Source: JACKOB01 sp024234575
GTDB taxonomy: Bacteria; Pseudomonadota; Gammaproteobacteria; Pseudomonadales; Oleiphilaceae
Assembly (NCBI GenBank): GCA_051208035.1
Contig: JBPJFZ010000025.1
Location: 1 to 22,209 of the forward strand
Length of the DNA stretch: 22,209 nucleotides
Direction: 5' to 3'
In this document: piece by piece, positions 1-7,455 of the stretch
Layout: every line of letters begins with the position of its first letter
Numbering within the stretch: position 1 is the first letter of the stretch
Made by a program: the position numbers and the translations under genes
Notes under the pieces: model-generated
Seen by the model: the letters and a program-made list of their open reading frames with translations, nothing else
Told to the model about the DNA's origin: nothing
Databases searched by the model: none

Positions 1-100
1 TGCTGACGCCATCTTAGATAGGCTTTTACACAACGCCTATAAAATTAGTTTGAAAGGAGAATCCATGCGTAAAAAACAAGCGAATCTTGACCAACTGTGA
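1..100 (+). CDS. istB: IstB-like ATP-binding protein, C-terminal fragment (partial)
   Basis: Reading from base 2, the frame gives 32 codons ending at TGA (98-100). The peptide begins ADAILDRLLHNAYKIS and continues LKGESMRKK. This is the characteristic C-terminus of IstB, the AAA+ transposition helper of IS21 elements that cooperates with the transposase IstA in target selection. Only the tail is present because the window begins inside the gene, so it is partial at the 5' side and not necessarily broken in the genome. An internal ATG preceded by AAAGGAGA lies inside this frame, but I do not consider it a separate gene. Confidence 0.85.
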   Translation, partial: ADAILDRLLHNAYKISLKGESMRKKQANLDQL

Positions 101-153
101 ACACTTAAGGTAAAAGTGCCGCATCTGCAAGAATAAGGGGTGGAAGTGTTCAC
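97..153. repeat. Inverted repeat at the istB stop, inside the IS end
   Basis: GTGAACAC (97-104) and GTGTTCAC (146-153) are a perfect 8-bp inverted pair, and the first arm overlaps the istB stop codon. The mirror copy is at 22057-22113. IS21-family ends often carry several internal transposase-binding repeats, so these arms may be IstA binding sites. They could also form a hairpin ending istB transcription. The sequence alone does not separate the two. Confidence 0.45.
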
Positions 154-165
154 GCTAAGCAAAAA

Positions 166-237
166 TCAGCGTTCATAGTTATAAAAATACGCAGCAACTT
201 GAGTGGTAACGAAATGAGATGATTTTAGTGGTGGCAT
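166..237 (-). pseudogene. 5' remnant of an unidentified gene, cut by the left IS21 copy
   Basis: An ATG at 237-235 is preceded, at a 6-nt spacing, by GAGGAG (minus strand, plus positions 244-249), a strong ribosome-binding site. The frame reads MPPLKSSHFVTTQV and runs into the IS at position 193. It then continues through IS sequence to a TGA at 166-168, giving a chimeric 23-residue peptide whose native part is only 14 codons (194-237). A promoter-like element and a palindrome lie directly upstream (250-277), so this looks like the true beginning of a gene whose remainder lies beyond, or was removed by, the IS. The product cannot be recognised from 14 residues. Confidence 0.5.
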
Positions 238-249
238 ATAGCACTCCTC

Positions 250-277
250 TCAGTGAATTTATAGTTATTGTCACTGA
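250..277 (-). promoter_or_regulatory. Palindrome with embedded -10 box upstream of the truncated gene at 237
   Basis: TCAGTGA (250-256) and TCACTGA (271-277) are a perfect 7-bp inverted repeat. On the minus strand the loop contains TATAAA (263-258), a good -10 hexamer, placing a start site near 251, just before the GAGGAG ribosome-binding site. The -35 position has only a poor match (TCGATC). A dyad enclosing the -10 region is typical of an operator for an autoregulated gene, but the regulator is unknown. Confidence 0.45.
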
Positions 278-440
278 AATGATCGAGCCCTATAACGTTT
301 ATTACTGCAGTTTTTTCGCGTCTTTTAAACTAGTGTAAAAAAGTAAATTTACTGTCTTGAATCAAGACCCCTTCTAATACTGGAAGCACTCGGCGCGGTT
401 TGCCCAGCTATTCAAAAGATTTTAATGACTAAAACCAGAA

Positions 441-474
441 GCAATTATCCTATTCTTATCTAGGTGATAATTGC
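441..474. repeat. 9-bp perfect inverted repeat
   Basis: GCAATTATC (441-449) is exactly complementary to GATAATTGC (466-474) across a 16-base spacer. It is AT-rich and lacks a T-tract on either side, so it is a poor intrinsic terminator. It could be a binding site or a weak hairpin in any read-through transcript from the mcrBC operon. Confidence 0.4.
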
Positions 475-632
475 CGTCTAATTGCGTGAAAACAGAGATT
501 ATGGATTTGATGTAACAAACTGAAAATTTCGGCAGAATGAGGACCAGTACAACTAACGATTGATCAGATCGCCAATCTGGCCCTATCCTCTCTGTTAGGA
601 GAACCAACCTAAATCCAATTGTTGGTAAGGTG

Positions 633-660
633 ATTATATCCAATCAAAATTAGATGCAAA
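633..660 (-). promoter_or_regulatory. Promoter-like sequence with no gene assigned
   Basis: On the minus strand, TTTGCA (660-655), a 16-bp spacer and a perfect TATAAT (638-633) form a sigma70-like promoter. It points toward the left end, where the next recognisable start codon is at 237, almost 400 bases away. It could drive an unannotated small RNA or contribute to the truncated gene at 237. The surrounding DNA is AT-rich, so a chance match is possible. Confidence 0.3.
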
Positions 661-752
661 TGAATTTTTGCTTCTCGATCAGTTAAAACTTACCTGAGTG
701 GATAGAGCTTTAATATTGGAAGAGCTCGGGGACAAAAGCACTCCTTAAAGAA

Positions 753-2012
753 TCAGATAGGAATTAGCGCGTATAGGTTATCTTTCCCTGAATTACTGCT
801 ATCGTGCACATCCAGGACAATAACGCTAACCGTAATGTCGTTTTCACCAAGAAACGATAACTTATAACCGCTCGACAAGCCCTGTTGACGAGGGTAAACA
901 AGCGCAACATTTTTCACGCCATATTGAGTCGCATAGGTATTCAACTGATATAAATCGGCTTGAGAAATACCTAGTTTTTTATCGTCACCATCAAGTAATT
1001 TCCATTTAACATCAAAAATCATGACGACGTTAGCTTGCCCATCAACCAAAGAAATATCCGGTTTCATCTGAAATACTTTCTTCTCAATGTCTTCCCGAAT
1101 CGCCAAATAACGTTTTGGCCCTTGCTCTCGAAGTTGATACCCATGCTGCCAAGCCATCGGTTTCATGACAGAGGCCACCCATTTCTCAAAGAGCTGGTTC
1201 ATATCAAACAACAACGCAAAGCTTTCATAATTACCAGAATATAAATCTGGGTTCAATCCATTTATGAACAAGCGGCACTGACCAATCACCTCGTGAAATG
1301 ACTGGTTCGTTCTATCAAGAACAATCGCATTCAGCACTTTACTGGTGATGCTTTTGTGAGAGACATGATCAAAGCTCATTAATAACTGTGACAATGTTTG
1401 CTTGATGTTCGAGCTTCTACAAAGACGTAACAGCAGCTTTAAAGTAAATTTAATCGTTTGGTTTAACAGAATGTCTTCACTCAGCTCATCATAGGCACAA
1501 TAAAGTCTCTCTTTATGTGCCAGGTTGCTTCTTAGTTGCTGAGAAGTAACCAGCTTACCCCGCAATACACCAATATTCTCTTCAACATTGCGATACTGTC
1601 GCGACATTCCTTGAATTAGAGCGCTCTTCAACTGTTCACAAAAATGGGCAATGAAGATATCAAGCAGCGTATGCTTTTGCGTGCTGATACTGGCAGAACC
1701 TGCAGGCATCGCCTTAAGAAACCCCGCTTTTCGCAACATTTTTACTAGTTCGAAGCGCGTCGCCCCCGGCTCATTCTCTAAGCCATAGATTTTTGGCAAT
1801 ATCTCCAAGTGCAAATCATCTAGGCGAATAAGACCACAATACTGACTAAATTTAACGGACTTGTGACGCCAGCTAAGCGAACCTTTCGGCAGATTATGTT
1901 CAATTTTCTCTAAAGCTGTGGCTTGCTTTTGCGTGATTGATACACCTGACGCAGTGCCCGACTCGACAATCGGTATCGATTGATGCTCAACGACTGTTAA
2001 AACATGGGACAT
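753..2012 (-). CDS. mcrC: McrC-family restriction endonuclease subunit
   Basis: The 419-residue protein matches the McrC family: an N-terminal beta-rich DNA/McrB-binding part with a WRHKSVKFSQYCGLIRL segment (48-64), then a C-terminal PD-(D/E)XK nuclease. The nuclease core is visible as KPD at 317-319 and DVKWK at 334-338, giving D319, D334 and K336 as likely metal-binding and catalytic residues. E276, in MNQLFEKWV, fits the conserved helix glutamate. In this family McrC binds the McrB GTPase ring, stimulates GTP hydrolysis and cuts DNA carrying modified cytosine. The start is fixed by an AGAGG ribosome-binding site 6 nt upstream that overlaps the mcrB stop codon (9-bp gap), implying translational coupling. 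It is the last gene of the operon. Confidence 0.92.
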   Translation of the reverse strand: MSHVLTVVEHQSIPIVESGTASGVSITQKQATALEKIEHNLPKGSLSWRHKSVKFSQYCGLIRLDDLHLEILPKIYGLENEPGATRFELVKMLRKAGFLKAMPAGSASISTQKHTLLDIFIAHFCEQLKSALIQGMSRQYRNVEENIGVLRGKLVTSQQLRSNLAHKERLYCAYDELSEDILLNQTIKFTLKLLLRLCRSSNIKQTLSQLLMSFDHVSHKSITSKVLNAIVLDRTNQSFHEVIGQCRLFINGLNPDLYSGNYESFALLFDMNQLFEKWVASVMKPMAWQHGYQLREQGPKRYLAIREDIEKKVFQMKPDISLVDGQANVVMIFDVKWKLLDGDDKKLGISQADLYQLNTYATQYGVKNVALVYPRQQGLSSGYKLSFLGENDITVSVIVLDVHDSSNSGKDNLYALIPI

Positions 2013-2021
2013 AACCAGCCT

Positions 2022-4649
2022 CTAGGATACTTTGCTTTCGTAGATTTTTCTGACTGCCTCAGGAGTAATCTCTGATCGGTCGGAAACGGCGTAGTCGTAC
2101 TTTTCATCAAACTCTTCGTGATCAAAACCCAAAACCGCCATGCTAGTAATGGCTTTATGCCTAACAATTTGCGGCTCTATTTTGCTGTTACCTGGGCCTA
2201 CGTCCCCCAGAACTAACTGGATACGATGCCAATCATCATAGAAATATTCCTGCAGCAATGGGATAAACTGATTCACCAACACCATACGAAGGGCAAAAAA
2301 ATCCTTAACCTTACTCAGATAAGCATGACCGAGCATCAAATCCCTGTTCAGCAAAAAACGAATACGCTGATTCATCGCGTCTAACAAACTTCGAAGGTCA
2401 ATCACGCCTCCTTCTCCATCCTCAATATACCCGTCGCCACGAGAGCCCGAGATCACACCGGAATCAGGCATCATTTCTTTAAAGGTAAAACGACGACGCA
2501 ATGCTGTATCTAGCAATGCAATTGAGCGATCTGCCGTATTCATCGTGCCGTATATGTCCAGATTTTTTGGCACACTAAACGAGTCACCTGAATATGGCAA
2601 CGTAAGCGACAATCCGTTAATAATATTGCCGTCAGCGTCGTACTCACCACGTTTATCCAGTTCAACTAGGGTAATCAATTCACCAAATATCTTGGCTATA
2701 TTTCCCCGATTGATCTCATCAATGAAGATAGCATATCGATGCCCAGGGTCGTTTTTGGCTCGCTGACAGATTCGTTTGAAAACACCAGGTACTACCCGAT
2801 AAACCACCTCTCCACTCTCTTCGTCCTGCAAGGGTCTGATTCCCTCAACAAAATCTTCATAACTAAACGCTTGGTGAAAGGTGACGAACTCATATCGTTT
2901 CTGGCTAGCTTCCGAAGGTTGACCTGCTTTCAATCTATCAGCAGTTTTTACTAGATCTTCACAAGCGTCTTGCCAATCATGAACAAGATGCCATTCACTT
3001 TGCTCTGTTTTATCAAAAACAAATGGAGGCTGTCGTTTCGTGTATTTAACGGTTTCAGACAGTTCGCTTGTATGTGATTGCAAGGTCGCCCAAATCTGCG
3101 CCTTGATATGCTTATTACGACCAACAGCCTTGGCTTTTTGTTGAATAAATTCATGATGTTCTATATCTGCAACTTTTGCTTTCCGATTCAGTGCATACAA
3201 AGCCATAAACACCACATCGAACCACGAAGTTTCCAATAACTCTTCGGCTAACCACTGCTCTCTGGAAATAACGCTCGTACTAGATACATACTCATCTTTT
3301 AATTTTGACAGTTCATAAGTTTTACCGGTGCCTGGCGGGCCAAACAAAATGGAATTCACGGCTTCTTTTATGAGTTTCAGGGGCGTTTTTGGTTTCGCTG
3401 ACTGCGACTGGGGCAATTTCTTCCAAAACTCTTCCAATAATCCCGCACTACGCTTCTTAATTTCGATACCTGAAGACTGCGGTGACCACACCTGATTGTC
3501 CAAAACAATTTTATTGAGGTCATCTTGAGTGATAAACGTGTCCTTAAACACATCTAGAATTTGGGTAAACTCAATATCAACATACCGACACGTTTTGCCC
3601 TGCTCTGCCTTTTCAGGGTTATAGTGTTTCGCCTCATAGGGGTCTTTAACAATATTACCTACGGCAAAAATACCCTTTGGTGGCTTGCCTAAACGAATTA
3701 ACCAAGCCCGGTCGCCTGCTCTCGCATTGGAATTGGCACAACTCCATTTCAACAATACGGGTTCGCCTTGTCGGGTTTTACTAACGTGCTCCGGAAGTTC
3801 AGCCCATTCCCAACTTTCGGGGTTCCATGAAAACAACCAGCTTTGTCGGTCACGATCTTTCCATTGCTCCTTCAAAGGAGACACATAAAAATCCAGTTGC
3901 TGCCCAGGAAAGTCTTGCTCGTACCCTTCACGAATGTCTCTAAGCTCTTTATCAAGCTGAATCGGTGTCAGCTTATTGATAATCGCTTTTGATTTACCGG
4001 AACAAGCTAGCGCAATAGCACGACGATCAGTACCACCGAAAATACGTTCAAACGTATCAGGAAAAAGTAAGAACAAAATCATGTGGCGAAGTTGGCGACT
4101 GTTGTTTTCAGGTAGCGTCTCCATCCACTCTGCCATCTCCCATGGATCATCCAGTAAACCAGATCGATCCGAAACTTCCTTGTTCAATAGACTTTTAGTT
4201 AGTTTGATAAGGTAAACTAATTCACGCCAACGATTGGTATTAAAACTTGTACCACCACTACCGATGCCACCTAACACATCGTTAGACAACATTGGGTGCT
4301 GATCATTCAAGTCTTTGCCAGACCAAGACCAAATACGTGTTACTCCAGCTCTTTTCGTATCCGCTGATACGTTACTCGGACATATCAACATCAACCACAG
4401 CATCTCAGCAGCCAATTGCTTTACCTCTGGCCCGGTGGGTTCGAGCTGCCGTTCAAGCTTGTCGAAGAAGTCCCCTTCACCTTCATCCAAATTATTAACA
4501 AAATACGTATCCAGTAGGGCGACATTGTCTTTCGTCCAAAGTTGAGCGTCTGACAAGATCGAACCATTACCAATCAGGCATTTCTCCCGCCATTGGCTTG
4601 CCGCATTAATTTTTGGTTCAACATCATGCTCGCCACAAAATCTGGCCAT
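2022..4649 (-). CDS. mcrB: McrB-family GTPase with an EVE/PUA-like modified-base reader domain
   Basis: The protein has 875 residues. The AAA+ motor has Walker A GPPGTGKT (437-444), Walker B IFIDEINRGN (641-650), the McrB signature MNTADRS (703-709), which marks GTP-using McrB proteins, and an arginine-rich RRRF (718-721). Residues 268-400 (SWLFSWNPESWEW, then GDRAWLIRLGKPPKGIFAVG) look like an EVE-type PUA-like domain, a fold used to read modified bases. This would be the specificity module, replacing the DUF3578-type reader of E. coli McrB. Residues 1-260 form an uncharacterised helical domain with a HMILFLLFPDTFERI segment (189-203). The protein should assemble as a hexameric ring that translocates on DNA and activates McrC. 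The start is 13 bp after the upstream helicase gene, with AAGG 8 nt before the ATG. Confidence 0.92.
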   Translation of the reverse strand: MARFCGEHDVEPKINAASQWREKCLIGNGSILSDAQLWTKDNVALLDTYFVNNLDEGEGDFFDKLERQLEPTGPEVKQLAAEMLWLMLICPSNVSADTKRAGVTRIWSWSGKDLNDQHPMLSNDVLGGIGSGGTSFNTNRWRELVYLIKLTKSLLNKEVSDRSGLLDDPWEMAEWMETLPENNSRQLRHMILFLLFPDTFERIFGGTDRRAIALACSGKSKAIINKLTPIQLDKELRDIREGYEQDFPGQQLDFYVSPLKEQWKDRDRQSWLFSWNPESWEWAELPEHVSKTRQGEPVLLKWSCANSNARAGDRAWLIRLGKPPKGIFAVGNIVKDPYEAKHYNPEKAEQGKTCRYVDIEFTQILDVFKDTFITQDDLNKIVLDNQVWSPQSSGIEIKKRSAGLLEEFWKKLPQSQSAKPKTPLKLIKEAVNSILFGPPGTGKTYELSKLKDEYVSSTSVISREQWLAEELLETSWFDVVFMALYALNRKAKVADIEHHEFIQQKAKAVGRNKHIKAQIWATLQSHTSELSETVKYTKRQPPFVFDKTEQSEWHLVHDWQDACEDLVKTADRLKAGQPSEASQKRYEFVTFHQAFSYEDFVEGIRPLQDEESGEVVYRVVPGVFKRICQRAKNDPGHRYAIFIDEINRGNIAKIFGELITLVELDKRGEYDADGNIINGLSLTLPYSGDSFSVPKNLDIYGTMNTADRSIALLDTALRRRFTFKEMMPDSGVISGSRGDGYIEDGEGGVIDLRSLLDAMNQRIRFLLNRDLMLGHAYLSKVKDFFALRMVLVNQFIPLLQEYFYDDWHRIQLVLGDVGPGNSKIEPQIVRHKAITSMAVLGFDHEEFDEKYDYAVSDRSEITPEAVRKIYESKVS

Positions 4650-4662
4650 AATCGTTACCTTA

Positions 4663-6351
4663 CTATTTGAGTTCTTGTTGTGAATAGACGGTTAGTAAAT
4701 GTTTGGCTCGGGAACAAGCCACATAAAAATCCGACGTGGTAAAAATAGAATCGTTAACGGGCGGCCCGTTTAGTACCACTAAAATGGCATCTGCCTCCAA
4801 GCCTTTAAAACTTCGAATCGTCGTCATTAACACCGATCGTCCCGCCCGCCAGTCATCGATATTATCGGTGATAGTGATTTTGTTGATCCTTTCCAAGTTG
4901 GCGATACAGGTATTCTGCTTTTTATAGGGCGAAAGAATGGCGATTTGCTTGGGCTCAAGCCCTTCATCCAATAGCAACGTCTTCAATTTTGCGTGTACGG
5001 CCTGCCCCAACATTTTGGCGCTTGGATTGACGATAAACTCCACCTTTTCACCCTGAGGCGCCATATCGTGGTTTTTTATTTCTTCACCGATAATTTCACC
5101 GCAACTTGCAGAAATTTCACAAGTGTTGCGACAGTTTGTGGGCAAATGACCGCCAAATTGCATGTCGGGGATGCATTCTTTGGGTTGGAATAACACCTGT
5201 CGTGGATCATAAAACACATACATGGCCCCTTGAGAGCCTTGACGATTTAATTCATCCAACACCAACCACCAATCTTGAACAAAATCTTGCCCTTCATCGA
5301 TTACCAAGGCATCAAAGCGGAAATCCGGCAACACAGAGAGTGCACCTGAAAGTAAGTCTGCCGCCTCGTTTGACCAAAACGACGGATTATTACCCGGGTT
5401 AAATGGCTGATGAGATTGGCGACATAACTCTGCTACTAAGCCATGAAAATGGTAAACCTTAATCGATTGACGATATTCCTCAGAAATCGAATCTCGCATC
5501 CATTTGGCCAACGCTTTGTTATAACAAAGCAATAAAGAGGTTTTACCTTCTTGAGAAAACCTCTTCGCCTGCTCCAACGCCAGCAATGTTTTGCCAGAAC
5601 CGGCAACCCCCTCGATGGCAACCCGGTGATTTGATGCACAAAAATCTAACACGCGATACTGTTCGTCAGTCAGTCGAATTAACTGCTCTTCCTGGTTAGC
5701 AATTTGCCGCGTCATCAGCGCGACGAGCTTAAACTCTGGCGAAATGGCCAACTCGATCTGCTTTCGTTCTTCTTTGCTCATGGCACGGGGCTTGTCCGCC
5801 CGGTTCCATTTATTCAGGGTATTGGAAATCGCTTGCGAGAAACTGGTAGAGGTTAAGAAATCGGAAAGATCGATCACGATATTGGGATCAGACCCAGGTG
5901 CTGCGCCACCTTTATAAACCAGGTCAGGAAAGCAAACCGCGAAACCATAAGCGAATGGCATAGCACTATTGGAGAAAACCTTTTTCTTAATGATTTTTTC
6001 TATTGCGTGGAGGTTTTTAGAAGCTTGCTTGAAAGGATCTTTAATTTTATGTTCGCGGCCATAATAATCTGTCGAAAACCACTGCATGGTCTGATGATCA
6101 AACCGGATTTTTCCGCCTTTCACCTCCAAGACTAAAATGCCTCGTTCTGGCCAAATTATCAGAAAATCGGCTTCACCCTCTTGTAACGCCTGATTATCAG
6201 GCCGGTATTCATTGCGTTCTAATCGCAGCCAGGGAAAACTATGATAAACCGTACAATCTTGGGGTAATTTGTCCACCAACGCTTTTGCGACGTCTCTTTC
6301 GGACTTTACCTTGATCTCTTCTATCGCAACCGGAGGGATTAATCTGGCCAT
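4663..6351 (-). CDS. NERD-domain superfamily I DNA helicase
   Basis: The 562-residue protein has an N-terminal NERD (nuclease-related) domain with D62, then E76-V-K78 in LVLEVKGG (74-80), the core of a restriction-like fold, and a conserved QASKNL (109-114). It is followed by a UvrD/Rep-like helicase: Q-motif region around 228-235, Walker A GVAGSGKT (248-255), Walker B IDEGQD (351-356), motif V IRSFKGLEAD and motif VI YVACSRAKH near the C-terminus. It probably unwinds or translocates on DNA and may nick or cut it. It is the first gene of a tight operon with mcrB (13-bp gap) and mcrC, so it most likely works with, or after, McrBC cleavage; that role is inferred from context only. GGGAAAG lies just upstream of the ATG. 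Confidence 0.88.
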   Translation of the reverse strand: MARLIPPVAIEEIKVKSERDVAKALVDKLPQDCTVYHSFPWLRLERNEYRPDNQALQEGEADFLIIWPERGILVLEVKGGKIRFDHQTMQWFSTDYYGREHKIKDPFKQASKNLHAIEKIIKKKVFSNSAMPFAYGFAVCFPDLVYKGGAAPGSDPNIVIDLSDFLTSTSFSQAISNTLNKWNRADKPRAMSKEERKQIELAISPEFKLVALMTRQIANQEEQLIRLTDEQYRVLDFCASNHRVAIEGVAGSGKTLLALEQAKRFSQEGKTSLLLCYNKALAKWMRDSISEEYRQSIKVYHFHGLVAELCRQSHQPFNPGNNPSFWSNEAADLLSGALSVLPDFRFDALVIDEGQDFVQDWWLVLDELNRQGSQGAMYVFYDPRQVLFQPKECIPDMQFGGHLPTNCRNTCEISASCGEIIGEEIKNHDMAPQGEKVEFIVNPSAKMLGQAVHAKLKTLLLDEGLEPKQIAILSPYKKQNTCIANLERINKITITDNIDDWRAGRSVLMTTIRSFKGLEADAILVVLNGPPVNDSIFTTSDFYVACSRAKHLLTVYSQQELK

Positions 6352-6412
6352 GGCTTTCCCTATTTTTATTATTGCTCAGATTTTATTGCTGATAGCAAAT
6401 AAGGCGATCAAA

Positions 6413-6443
6413 TTATCGACATCTATAAATACGATGCCGATAA
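6413..6443 (-). terminator. Stem-loop just after the secB-like stop, possible weak terminator or attenuator
   Basis: Plus-strand TTATCGACATC (6413-6423) and GATGCCGATAA (6433-6443) pair over 11 positions, with one G-U pair in the minus-strand transcript, around a 9-base loop. The stem begins 2 nt after the stop codon of the secB-like gene, which is the usual place for an operon terminator. It is followed only by AATTTGATC rather than a strong U-tract, so it may let some transcription through into the NERD-mcrBC operon. Confidence 0.45.
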
Positions 6444-6445
6444 TA

Positions 6446-6970
6446 CTACTCTTGTACTTCCGCCCCTTTCTGACGATTTGATGCCAGCTGTTTAGTTGGT
6501 AACACTATTTTTGGCAAGTTCATACGTAAGCATTGGCTTGTAATATACTCACGCCAATAAGGCCATACGTGGTAACTTGCGTTTTCCAAAGCGAAGGCAT
6601 CCACGGCATCCTGGTCCAGAGGTTCAGTCATTAAATATTCGGCAATATACTGCGCTTCAATCTGAACCAAAAAATCGTCTTCTGAAGACTCTTGTTCAAC
6701 CGATTCTTTATCGGTATCGGAGGATGCAGCATTTAACAAACGACAACCAACCTGCAAAAAAACCCGCATTAGTTTTTGAGTAGGACCTTTATCTTGCTCC
6801 AGCTCGAGCATTTCTGCCTTTTCAACCAGGTGTTTAAACTGCAGTTGATAAGTTGCATTTTTATCCTGATATTTTGGCTCAAAACCATCCGTTACCAAGG
6901 TTGAGCTGTTTCTCAAGTATACATCTTGAATAACTAGTGACTTTATCGCTTTTCTTAACGACTCACTCAT
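6446..6970 (-). CDS. SecB-like chaperone of a toxin-antitoxin-chaperone (TAC) system
   Basis: The 174-residue product matches the SecB superfamily in its C-terminal half. VWPYWREYITSQCLRM (135-150) followed by LPKIVLP (152-158) corresponds to the FPYARE...FPxLxLxP signature of SecB, and an FLVQIEAQYIAEY strand (100-112) precedes it. In TAC systems such as M. tuberculosis Rv1955-Rv1957 (HigBA-SecB), a SecB-like chaperone binds the antitoxin, helps it fold and protects it from proteolysis. Here the ATG overlaps the hicB stop by 4 bp (ATGA) and the gene is third in a hicA-hicB-secB operon, so the partner is most likely this HicB. It lacks the usual SecB tail, and general protein export is an unlikely role. 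An acidic insertion (residues 85-99) is not typical of SecB. Confidence 0.8.
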   Translation of the reverse strand: MSESLRKAIKSLVIQDVYLRNSSTLVTDGFEPKYQDKNATYQLQFKHLVEKAEMLELEQDKGPTQKLMRVFLQVGCRLLNAASSDTDKESVEQESSEDDFLVQIEAQYIAEYLMTEPLDQDAVDAFALENASYHVWPYWREYITSQCLRMNLPKIVLPTKQLASNRQKGAEVQE

Positions 6971-7455
6971 CCGTATGACGCCTGTTGCTGAGGTGTAGAA
7001 GTCGATACTACTTTAAGTCTTTGTGCACTATTCGCTGGCTGTAGCGTTTTTTGTGCCGCAAGTGTTTGCCAATGGCCTTTGGTTAAATTAACAGCAGTAA
7101 TCCCCTGGCAATAACCAGAGTAATAACTTAATACATTCACCATATGCTGATTGAGGCTAACCCCTTCCTGATCAGCCACATGCGCCAAAGAACGATGTAA
7201 CGTTTTGGATAAGCGCAAGGTTACTCGGCCGCTAAAATCATCTGCTGGCTCAATAGGCGCTGGCATTTGCTTACCTTTCTCGGCAAAAATTTCTGCGGTG
7301 GTCTCAATTGTATCTATCGCCAACTCGTAGGCTTCTTCGTAACTATCACCATATTCAGCAACATCGGGCAATTCCGCGACTCTTGCTTCAAAGCAAGTTT
7401 CACCATCGAACAAACCTTTGCGCACAGTAATGTTATATTGCATTGCATCCATCAT
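6967..7455 (-). CDS. hicB: HicB-family antitoxin with C-terminal extension
   Basis: The 162-residue protein has the partially degraded RNase H-like HicB fold at residues 6-60 (CFEARVAELPDVAEYGDSYEEAYELA). A ribbon-helix-helix DNA-binding domain follows at about 74-113 (SGRVTLRLSKTLHRSLAHVA, then SLNQHMVNVLSYY). It should neutralise HicA and bind the operator ahead of hicA. After the DNA-binding domain there is an unusual tail of nearly 50 residues (114-162) that HicB proteins normally lack. In TAC systems such a tail is the chaperone-addiction segment. The start overlaps the hicA stop by one base (TAATG), with GGGGGAA just upstream. Three ATGs lie close together (codons 1, 2 and 5), and the first or second fits the ribosome-binding site best. 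Confidence 0.85.
   Translation of the reverse strand: MMDAMQYNITVRKGLFDGETCFEARVAELPDVAEYGDSYEEAYELAIDTIETTAEIFAEKGKQMPAPIEPADDFSGRVTLRLSKTLHRSLAHVADQEGVSLNQHMVNVLSYYSGYCQGITAVNLTKGHWQTLAAQKTLQPANSAQRLKVVSTSTPQQQASYG

Larger units (their letters stand above)
1..193 (+). mobile_element. IS21-family insertion sequence, right end (partial, left copy)
   Basis: These 193 bases are repeated without a mismatch, in inverted orientation, at the other end of the window (22017-22209). They hold the 3' end of istB followed by about 93 non-coding bases that stop at a CA dinucleotide. The other copy accordingly begins with TG, as expected for the TG...CA termini of IS21 elements. Identity between the copies breaks at position 194 (G here, C in the reverse complement of the other copy), which fixes the IS/host junction. 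The rest of the element (istA and most of istB) lies outside the window. Family assignment rests on the istB C-terminus; the exact IS name cannot be read from this piece. Confidence 0.85.
278..752. other. AT-rich intergenic stretch downstream of mcrC
   Basis: No convincing coding sequence lies here. A 73-codon open frame on the minus strand (422-643) would have to start at TTG, has no ribosome-binding site and resembles no family I know, so I do not call it. The stretch holds a 9-bp inverted repeat (441-474) and one promoter-like sequence (633-660, minus strand). No clear hairpin-plus-T-tract terminator follows mcrC. Confidence 0.5.

Noticed and set aside
422..643. 73-codon open frame on the minus strand after mcrC
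   Set aside because: It starts at TTG without a ribosome-binding site, has odd hydrophobic composition and resembles no family; most likely a chance open frame in AT-rich DNA.
6385..6402. TTGCT-gat-AGCAA dyad before the NERD helicase as operator, with nearby TTGATC as -35
   Set aside because: The arms are only 5 bp and the best -10 candidates have poor spacing (18-20 bp) to the -35; not strong enough to list as a promoter.
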